46,747 bases of DNA from JADKFD01 sp050250665 (GTDB taxonomy: Bacteria; Pseudomonadota; Gammaproteobacteria; Xanthomonadales; SZUA-5). The translations under genes and the position numbers were made by a program. The stretch is taken from contig JBFWOF010000051.1 in the NCBI GenBank assembly GCA_050250665.1, positions 1-46,747 on the forward strand, written 5' to 3'. The notes below the pieces were generated by a model. The model searched no databases, was not told the DNA's origin, and saw nothing but the letters and a program-made list of their open reading frames with translations. Below are positions 41,510 through 46,747 of the stretch, piece after piece (within the stretch, counting starts at the first letter, position 1; each line of letters opens with the position of its first letter).

Positions 41510-42715
41510 CTACAAGTTTGCCCAATGACGTCGAAGCGCGGGGCCGCGCGTGCCGACCAATGAGGCTAGCGCAGCACGAACGGCATCGAGTGCGTCTCCG
41601 AAGCCGCGGGCTCCAGGCAGGACGCCGCTCTGAGACAGCACGTCGAGTTGCAACTCGGCGTCGTCCAAGATGCGCCGGTGAAGCGTGATCGTTTCGTCGA
41701 AGGTACTGGCTCGCGCACCCAGCGACTGTTGACGTAGGCAGTCCAGGTAATGCCGGAAAGCATCTTGCTCGCCGAATCCAACGGAGGTGGGCTGAAGTCC
41801 TTGAAAGAGTGGCGCGCAATACGCCGTGCCGAAGATCGGCGGGGGCTGCATCTGCGCGAGCAGCCCGCCTCTGTGGGCCATGTCCAGCGATGGAATCTTG
41901 AACTCCGAGAGCGTCCCCGGCGCGTAGTACCAGGTCGTCTTGCGGCGGATTTCGTCCTCCTGCGCAGCGACGAATCGGTCGGGCGAAAACGCCCGCACAT
42001 TCATGTATGTCCCTGAGGCGATCATGTTGGCTCCCGCCGCGGCAAGGCAAAGTAGTTGATGGTTCGCGTAGCCGACCAGTACTCGCTTGCCTTGGAGTCG
42101 AAGGCCAGCCACAAGCTCAGTAAGATTGGAAAGCCACAGCGGGTCGTCGACTAGATATTGGCCATTCGGGTGCTCGGCCAAGAGATAGACGCCCGGCAAG
42201 TCCAATCCGCGAAGCTCCTCTAGCACCTCCTGAACGGCGTCCATCGACCGCATGGGCTCCCATCCGAGGGCAACAGTTAGGTACACGGGAAGGCCCGAGT
42301 TCGCTGCCACGGCGGCGGCAGCGAGTTCACGGGTGACAGCGAGCCAGGTGTCGTCCACATCGGTGGCCAAAGGCCCAGGGACAATGAGAGCGTCGCAGCC
42401 GAGCTGACCCGTCAACTTAACAACATCCCGAATCATGTCGGTCATGCCTGGGCCACCGAAAAAACTGTTCGTCTGGTACACAGAGGGCCAGTAGCCATGC
42501 GACGTTAGGCGCTCGTGATCACTTCGCGGCACGTAAAATTGCGGGTCCAGCAGCACACGTCCACCGGAGATGCCACGAATGTCGGTCGCGAGAGATTGAA
42601 GCTGCTCGGGCTTGAGATCTCGCGGACTTAGCACGACGCAGCCCCCGCCCCACGCCCTGAGCAAGGATCGGCAGTGCTCCATCATTCCCCATCCGAACTG
42701 AAGTCCGAGTTCCAT
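41510..42715 (-). CDS. Unrecognised TIM-barrel-like protein of a kinase/nuclease operon
   Basis: 401 aa. The ATG has AAGGAG 6 nt upstream. Not recognised. The chain alternates short hydrophobic strands and helices as a TIM barrel would: GGCVVLSPRDL, GRVLLDPQFYVP, CDALIVPGPLA, LPVYLTVALGWEP, GVYLLAEHPNG, KRVLVGYANHQLLCLAAAGANMIASG. The last block (strand, helix, AAGANMIASG) resembles the C-terminal phosphate-binding half of TIM-barrel enzymes. QFYVPRSDHERL, TWYYAPGTLSEFKIP and the surrounding Tyr/His/Asp residues could form an active site. tRNA-guanine-transglycosylase-like proteins also have this general form, but I see none of their signature motifs. It is the last gene of the operon, 16 bp after the kinase. 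Confidence 0.6.
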   Translation of the reverse strand: MELGLQFGWGMMEHCRSLLRAWGGGCVVLSPRDLKPEQLQSLATDIRGISGGRVLLDPQFYVPRSDHERLTSHGYWPSVYQTNSFFGGPGMTDMIRDVVKLTGQLGCDALIVPGPLATDVDDTWLAVTRELAAAAVAANSGLPVYLTVALGWEPMRSMDAVQEVLEELRGLDLPGVYLLAEHPNGQYLVDDPLWLSNLTELVAGLRLQGKRVLVGYANHQLLCLAAAGANMIASGTYMNVRAFSPDRFVAAQEDEIRRKTTWYYAPGTLSEFKIPSLDMAHRGGLLAQMQPPPIFGTAYCAPLFQGLQPTSVGFGEQDAFRHYLDCLRQQSLGARASTFDETITLHRRILDDAELQLDVLSQSGVLPGARGFGDALDAVRAALASLVGTRGPALRRHWANL

Positions 42716-42731
42716 CCACTACTCCTTGAGT

Positions 42732-43583
42732 TCAAAATGTCTGGCTGATGAGCGCAACGCGAACGTCGTTGAACCACTGTACCGCTTGTCGCACGGAATC
42801 TGGCCGCTGGGACGGATACTTCTGGGTGAGCGCGGCGACGAAGTCTCGTAACTCTCCATTCCGGTCATACGCTACCCGAAGCGGAGGAAGCGGTTGTCTC
42901 TCGACTCGGCGGAGTACTTCAAGTCCATCGCGGGCGCCGTCGATGAATGGGTTTCGCCCCGTGGCGCACTCGTAAATAAGCACGCCTAATGCGAACAAGT
43001 CGGCGCGAGAATCAATCTCGCGCTTGCGATTCTTCATCTGCTCCGGGGCTGAGTAACCCCAAGTTCCCACGCCGAAGTGGTGCTGCGTCGCAGTCAACGA
43101 CTCAAGATCAAGGTGTCGTGAGAGCCCGAAGTCCAAGAGCCAGTAATCACCCTGCACATCGACCATCACATTTTCGGGTTTGATGTCGCGGTGAACGATC
43201 CGCTTTGACTCTGCGGCTTCGAGCGCTTCGAGTAACTGAGATCCCAGCGCCAGGAGCGCGGTCATGTCTAACGGGCCACCACGAAGCATCACCCTCAGCG
43301 TCACACCGGCCACTCGCCGCTCGCGAAGCCAAACGCAGGGCCCAAGAGGGGTCTGCAGCGCGGAAGTCTCAAAAATCCGTGGAACGCGCGGGCAAACAAT
43401 AAGCTCTCCCGCCAACACCTCCCGTTCGAGGCGATCCTCCCCCGACACCCTCAGCAGGAGCTTCAGGACGACGTCACCCTCGGACGGGTGCGTCGCCGAG
43501 AAGACGACTTTCTGCCCGCCTTGAGCCAAAGGCGCGAGCCCCGAAAGATCGGGAAACTGCGCTGCGATCCATGCGACGTCCAA
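42732..43583 (-). CDS. Hanks-type serine/threonine protein kinase, single domain
   Basis: 283 aa, starting with TTG and supported by AAGGAA 9-10 nt upstream; no ATG precedes the fold. All key motifs are present: a Gly-rich loop AQGGQKVVFSA (20-30), Lys41 in VVLK, HRDIKPEN with catalytic Asp133 and Asn138, DFG (151-153), GTWGYSAPEQ with APE 179-181, and DLFALGVLIYECATGRNPF. The chain ends directly after the kinase lobe; no transmembrane segment or sensor domain is seen, so it is cytoplasmic. It sits 15 bp after the upstream nuclease-like gene and 16 bp before the TIM-barrel-like gene, so the three are cotranscribed. The likely job is control or sensing within a defence-like module; this is inference. 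Confidence 0.93.
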   Translation of the reverse strand: MDVAWIAAQFPDLSGLAPLAQGGQKVVFSATHPSEGDVVLKLLLRVSGEDRLEREVLAGELIVCPRVPRIFETSALQTPLGPCVWLRERRVAGVTLRVMLRGGPLDMTALLALGSQLLEALEAAESKRIVHRDIKPENVMVDVQGDYWLLDFGLSRHLDLESLTATQHHFGVGTWGYSAPEQMKNRKREIDSRADLFALGVLIYECATGRNPFIDGARDGLEVLRRVERQPLPPLRVAYDRNGELRDFVAALTQKYPSQRPDSVRQAVQWFNDVRVALISQTF

Positions 43584-43598
43584 GATTAGTTCCTTGCT

Positions 43599-44393
43599 TC
43601 AGAGCTCGCCGCGACGGCGTGCAACGCGCCACACCCACTCGTTGAAGAGCCATGAACCATACGAGAGTGGCACGGGACGTTGAGGTGCATCACACAAGGT
43701 GATCGCATTTGGAGCATCGAAGGCGAGCACCCCTACTTGGAATCGACGCGCCGAATCAACGAGCGCTTCAGAGTTGGGTGCCTCAGGAACTAGCGCGTGT
43801 GACTCGGAGCTAAACCAAACGTTCGCTCCTGCCTGCTCTACCGCACGTTGCCACCAAGCCATTTTGGCTTCAATTGCAATGATCTGGTCAACGGCAAAGA
43901 TGCTGCTCAAGGACCGAACTCTGCAGCGTTTGGCGGTTCGGAAGACCAGGCCAAGATCGTCAAGTAGATCAAGGGTTCGACCGAGACGGCAGCGGAAGAC
44001 GCTCTCGAGGAACTCGATATCTGTCCAACCGGAGTTCGCCAGCGCATGAATCAGCCGAAGGTGCGCAGCCCGCAACAGCTTCCTATCTCCTGACCAGGAG
44101 CGCGCGATCCTGGGGCGCCAGACTACGCCGACTACGTCTGGAAAGCCGGTGTCGAGGGATGGCTGACAGAAAACAGTCAGCCGGCGACCAAGCCCGACGT
44201 CGGCCCGCAGCATTTCAAGGACATCATCGACCATCCTCTGCTCTGGCCCGGCAACCGGAGATCGAAACCGCAGACCTAAACCGACATCGGTGAACTCACC
44301 ATTCTCCGAGTATCCAATGGACGAGTTGCGCCAAGTCTGGATTCCACGTCGACTTGAACCGGTCATCCAGCTGCGCAAAGATGTTGACATCAT
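43599..44393 (-). CDS. PD-(D/E)XK-like protein with winged-helix-like middle, first gene of the kinase operon
   Basis: 264 aa. Not recognised as a named family. Candidate nuclease residues: Asp86 in DTGFPDVVGVVW, and Glu175 and Lys177 in IIAIEAKMAWWQRAVEQA, followed by WFSSESHALVPE. The order (Gly-x-Pro-Asp strand, then Glu-x-Lys strand with Trp/Ala/Gln helix) fits PD-(D/E)XK proteins of the 'IExK..W..A..QA' type. Between them (about 105-165) is a helical part with LLRAAHLRLIHALANSGWTDIEFLES and RTLDLLDDLGLVFR that looks like a winged helix. Two adjacent ATGs (44393, 44390) give MMSTSL; the RBS is weak (GGTGG). An internal ATG at 44366 is an alternative start. Confidence 0.65.
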   Translation of the reverse strand: MMSTSLRSWMTGSSRRGIQTWRNSSIGYSENGEFTDVGLGLRFRSPVAGPEQRMVDDVLEMLRADVGLGRRLTVFCQPSLDTGFPDVVGVVWRPRIARSWSGDRKLLRAAHLRLIHALANSGWTDIEFLESVFRCRLGRTLDLLDDLGLVFRTAKRCRVRSLSSIFAVDQIIAIEAKMAWWQRAVEQAGANVWFSSESHALVPEAPNSEALVDSARRFQVGVLAFDAPNAITLCDAPQRPVPLSYGSWLFNEWVWRVARRRGEL

Positions 44394-44661
44394 TCAACCA
44401 CCGTTTTAAAAGGTTGCATATCGCGCGTCCGCAACTTCAGCGCATCGCCTGTCCGCGATACGGCGATTCGCGATGACGGGCGCGGAGGCGCGGTGCGCCG
44501 CTCCAGTTTGCTCCCCATCCATCGCGATGACGGAGTTATGGCTCACATATTCCTCCGATACCCCCTACCTCACACAGGGCATGACTTATCTGCCCCAACG
44601 AATGGTACTTCACCGCCTCCATCAACCTCTCAAACAAATTCCGCCTCGCCCACGCAGCCCG

Positions 44662-44753
44662 CGTAGGATGCGGTGAGGCACGAACCGCATCTGTCGTGAT
44701 TCGACGCCCCTGCCGCGATTGATGCGGTTCGCTGCGCTCACCGACATCCTACG
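44662..44753. repeat. Inverted repeat CGTAGGATGCGGTGAGG...
   Basis: Arms CGTAGGATGCGGTGAGGCAC...CGCATC (44662-44691) and GATGCG...CTCACCGACATCCTACG (44721-44753) face each other across ~30 bp. It resembles dispersed REP-type elements of gammaproteobacteria. The surrounding 44394-44809 spacer, upstream of the kinase operon, holds no gene. Confidence 0.7.
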
Positions 44754-44809
44754 GTTCTCGGTCCGTCGGACTACGCCACCGGAAAAACCGATGCTGGCGT
44801 CGAAAACCC

Positions 44810-45217
44810 TCACCTCTCCCACCCCTGCTCCCCCAACTGCCTCTTCATCTCCGCCACATCCCGCAACTGGACCATCAGCGTGCCATTGGTGGTGGTGCCA
44901 TTGAGGCCCATGTAGGTGTGGCCGCCGGTGTCGTTGAATCGGACCACTTGCATGCCGTCGTGGATCATTGGCGTGAGTTCGATGCTGCGCTTTTCCCCGT
45001 CGGACAGCACCACGTCGCGCTGGTAGGAGCCGACAAAGGTCTCGCCGAAAACGAAGTTCTGCTTGATCTCGTTGATGGAGACCATGAACTCCTTCTTCGA
45101 CATATCAGGCTCGCTGGGACTGGTGTTGGCGATGGCGCTGGGCAGATTGGCGGCCAGCAGGCCGGCGGCGAAACCGGTGGCGATGAGCAATGCGGCCTTG
45201 AGGATGCTCAGGTTCAT
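44810..45217 (-). CDS. Small secreted protein of unknown function
   Basis: 135 aa. The ATG at 45217 gives an N-terminal hydrophobic segment (LKAALLIATGFAAGLLAANLPSAIA) that is a signal peptide or anchor. The mature part begins NTSPSEPDMSKKEFMVSINE and is mainly beta (FVFGETFVGSYQRDVVLSDG; RSIELTPMIHDGMQVVRFND; TYMGLNGTTTNGTLMVQLRD), ending in a short helix. No family was recognised. The frame opens at 45316, but the upstream codons lack protein character. The next gene upstream on the same strand (45567-46220) is also a small secreted protein, so a common transcript is possible. Confidence 0.65.
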   Translation of the reverse strand: MNLSILKAALLIATGFAAGLLAANLPSAIANTSPSEPDMSKKEFMVSINEIKQNFVFGETFVGSYQRDVVLSDGEKRSIELTPMIHDGMQVVRFNDTGGHTYMGLNGTTTNGTLMVQLRDVAEMKRQLGEQGWER

Positions 45218-45413
45218 GGCGGGGCTCCGGTGTTGGCGGGGATTGAACCGGTTCGACCCTTTGCGACTGGCGTTTGGGCTGCACGCATGGGGGCTAATGA
45301 ATACAGGTGTCCCCAACGCGCGGAAGGTCTCATCCGGCGGCGGATTTGTCGCTTTGAATTACCAGGGTGTCGGATCGTATCTACGCTTGTAGGCTTTGCT
45401 GCAGGCTGAAACA

Positions 45414-45542
45414 AGAGCGGCCGCGCAGGCGCGCGGCCCTCCGTGGTGGGGTGTCGCTCCGTTGGTGGGACCGCTGCGGTCGGCGATACGGGCGACAGTC
45501 GGAACGCTTGCCCCCGGAACGGCCAGGCAGCGTTCCGGGGGC
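45414..45542. repeat. Half GC-rich palindrome element and a perfect 12-bp stem-loop
   Basis: 45414-45444 is one arm (AGAGCGGCCGCGCAGGCGCG) of the dispersed paired element seen at 7564 and elsewhere. 45510-45542 is a perfect stem GCCCCCGGAACG / CGTTCCGGGGGC with a 9-nt loop, 25 bp after the stop of the 217-aa gene. It is positioned like a terminator but lacks a T-tract on either strand. Confidence 0.6.
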
Positions 45543-45566
45543 TGGTTATCGGTGGTGCGGTGGCGA

Positions 45567-46220
45567 TCAGCGGGGTCGGCTGATTTTCACCGGCAGCATC
45601 ATGCTGGCGCCGCGGTCGTCCATGATCTTCAGTTTCAACTCGATGGTTTGACCTGGTGCCGGGGCGGGCAGGTGGGCTTCCAGCGGCTGTCCCGGGCCGG
45701 GATTGTTGAACAGGGCTGCGGGTGAGCCCCACAGGCGGACCTCGGGCGAGTTGCGAAAGAAGCGGACGCTGCCGTCGCCGAACACGACATGGGCGCTGCC
45801 CGTATGCACCGAGGCGCTGCCGTTGCTGCCATCGAAGATCTTGATGTGCGGACCGCCGCCGGGGCCGGCTGGGGTCTGATCGGCCGACTGGTCGACGACG
45901 ATGTCGAGTACACCGGCGGGCGGCTGGCCGCGAGGGCCGGCCAACTCGAAGCTGAGCCAGGATTGCGGCAGGGGATCGGCCGGGTAGAACTGTCCGCGCT
46001 TCAGGGTGACGTTGTGACCGCTGATCGGCAGCAGCGCGACCGATCCCTCTTCGCCCATGACCACTTCCAGCGCGAAGGGCAGGGCGCCGGTCTGGGCGGC
46101 GCGGTAGGTCCACTCGACTTGGGTGTAGTTCAGGGAAAGCCTGTCGACCTGGGCTTGGGCTGTGCCTGCCAGGCAGCTGGCGGCCAGCAGCAGGGATTGG
46201 AGAAGACGTTTCGAACTCAT
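45567..46220 (-). CDS. Secreted beta-rich protein of unknown function
   Basis: 217 aa. The ATG at 46220 gives a clear signal peptide (LLQSLLLAASCLAGTAQAQ) with cleavage expected after AQA. The mature part is beta-rich, with LNYTQVEWTYRAAQTGALPF, GSVALLPISGHNVTLKRGQF, SASVHTGSAHVVFGDGSVRF and a C-terminal TIELKLKIMDDRGASMMLPV. VHTGSAHVVFGDGSVRFF resembles the 'H..G.N..F.DGSVRF' box of type II secretion pseudopilin-like proteins, but no prepilin signal is present. The frame opens at 46352; those codons are not protein-like. No family name is given. Confidence 0.68.
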   Translation of the reverse strand: MSSKRLLQSLLLAASCLAGTAQAQVDRLSLNYTQVEWTYRAAQTGALPFALEVVMGEEGSVALLPISGHNVTLKRGQFYPADPLPQSWLSFELAGPRGQPPAGVLDIVVDQSADQTPAGPGGGPHIKIFDGSNGSASVHTGSAHVVFGDGSVRFFRNSPEVRLWGSPAALFNNPGPGQPLEAHLPAPAPGQTIELKLKIMDDRGASMMLPVKISRPR

Positions 46221-46373
46221 GGCAGCTACTCTCTCGGTGGGTGTTATCCGGGAGTACGCAGGCCAGTGGCGAAAACGACATGGTGTTTGCGGCGGATGTC
46301 GGGATTGCGCGATCTTCTTGAGAGCCACGTGTGTCGAATCGGCGATGCCCATGGGCCGTGAATCACAAGCTCG

Positions 46374-46738
46374 CCTGTAGGAGCGACCTTGCGTCGCGAC
46401 CAGGGGTCGTGTCTACCGGCGTCGCCGGTCGCGCCGCAAGGGCGCTCCTACGGGTGAACGAGGTTGGTCGCGCCGCAAGGGCGCTCCTGCGGGTAAACAA
46501 GGCCGGTCGCGCCGCAAGGGCGCTCCTACGGGTGAACAAGGCCGGTCGCGCCGCAAGGGCGCCCCTACGGGTGAACAAGGGTGGTCGCGCCGCAAGGGCG
46601 CTCCTACGGGTGAACAAGGCTGGTCGCGCCGCAAGGGCGCTCCTACGGGTGAACGAGGCCGGTCGCGCCGCAAGGGCGCTCCTACGGGTGAACGAGGCTG
46701 GTCGCGCCGCAAGGGCGCCTACAGGCCTCGTCGGATCC
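46374..46738. repeat. Tandem array of a 39-bp palindromic REP-type repeat (8 copies)
   Basis: Units begin GGTCGCGCCGCAAGGGCGCT at 46427, 46466, 46505, 46544, 46583, 46622, 46661 and 46700, an exact 39-bp period, with linkers CCTACGGGTGAAC-x-AGG. A degenerate inverted copy (GTAGGAGCGACCTTGCGTCG) precedes them at about 46378. Because 39 is a multiple of three, long open frames run through the array on the minus strand (LFTRRSALAARPA-type), but these are artefacts. The array ends within 10 bp of the window edge. Confidence 0.9.
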
Positions 46739-46747
46739 CGACGTCGG

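Noticed and set aside
41510..42715. tRNA-guanine transglycosylase (or DpdA-like) identity for the TIM-barrel-like protein
   Set aside because: The general barrel pattern fits, but I see none of the family's catalytic or zinc-binding signatures, so no enzyme name was given.
45510..45542. Rho-independent terminator after the 217-aa secreted-protein gene
   Set aside because: The 12-bp stem is perfect, but there is no T-tract on either side, so it is listed only as a stem-loop within a repeat feature.
46363..46712. Minus-strand open frames with a 13-residue periodic peptide
   Set aside because: They arise because the tandem repeat period (39 bp) is a multiple of three. No start region, RBS or protein-like composition.
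46427..46738. Regular 39-bp repeats resembling a CRISPR array
   Set aside because: The whole 39-bp period is repeated; there are no unique spacers and no cas genes. Each unit is a REP-type palindrome found elsewhere in the window.

Overview
The window looks like a chromosomal segment of a high-GC gammaproteobacterium, most likely Xanthomonadales/Lysobacterales (Rhodanobacteraceae-like). This is inferred from overall codon use, the many xanthomonad-style palindromic extragenic repeats built on 'GGTCGCGCCGCAAGGGCGC', and secreted proteins ending in F-x-x-GF-(E/D). No rRNA, tRNA, CRISPR array or intact transposase was found.

Layout. 0-2.1 kb: the 5' end of an unknown minus-strand gene, a repeat-rich spacer and an RhlE-type DEAD-box RNA helicase with a clear terminator. 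2.4-15 kb: a polyamine locus. On the minus strand, reading downstream, are puuD, puuA, a spuC-type aminotransferase, potF (as a lipoprotein), a four-helix-bundle gene, potG, potH and potI. A second puuA and puuB diverge on the plus strand. Together they would import putrescine and degrade it through gamma-glutamylated intermediates; no PuuC aldehyde dehydrogenase or regulator is in the window. Several spacers of this locus, and only of this locus, carry arrays of 7-bp repeats, often as inverted pairs. 15.5-20.5 kb: a hybrid histidine kinase overlapping a CheB-CheR-PAS fusion gene that is broken by two apparent 1-nt frameshifts. 20.5-31.4 kb: mostly exported or lipid-anchored enzymes (zinc metalloprotease, EEP-family protein, Asp-box repeat protein, alpha/beta hydrolase, class-C beta-lactamase-like hydrolase with TPRs) plus an unrecognised 432-aa protein. 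31.6-36.8 kb: a direct duplication of about 707 bp (two copies of a secreted DUF1579-like gene) bracketing a GNAT/DUF1778 toxin-antitoxin pair and an ice-binding-like adhesin. 37-39.2 kb: a DUF4349-type lipoprotein, a small membrane protein and a decayed Y1 (HUH) transposase.

39.3-44.4 kb is the most interesting part: a compositionally distinct, probably transferred, defence-like island. It encodes a large AT-rich protein combining an N-terminal Mrr-like PD-(D/E)XK domain with a C-terminal PIN-like domain. Upstream is a tight three-gene operon: a PD-(D/E)XK-like nuclease with a winged-helix-like middle, a Ser/Thr protein kinase (TTG start) and an unrecognised TIM-barrel-like protein. I do not recognise this combination as a named system. 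44.8-46.7 kb: two small secreted proteins and an eight-copy tandem array of a 39-bp palindromic repeat.

All calls come from reading the sequence. No database search was possible, so family names rest on motifs and remembered family features.
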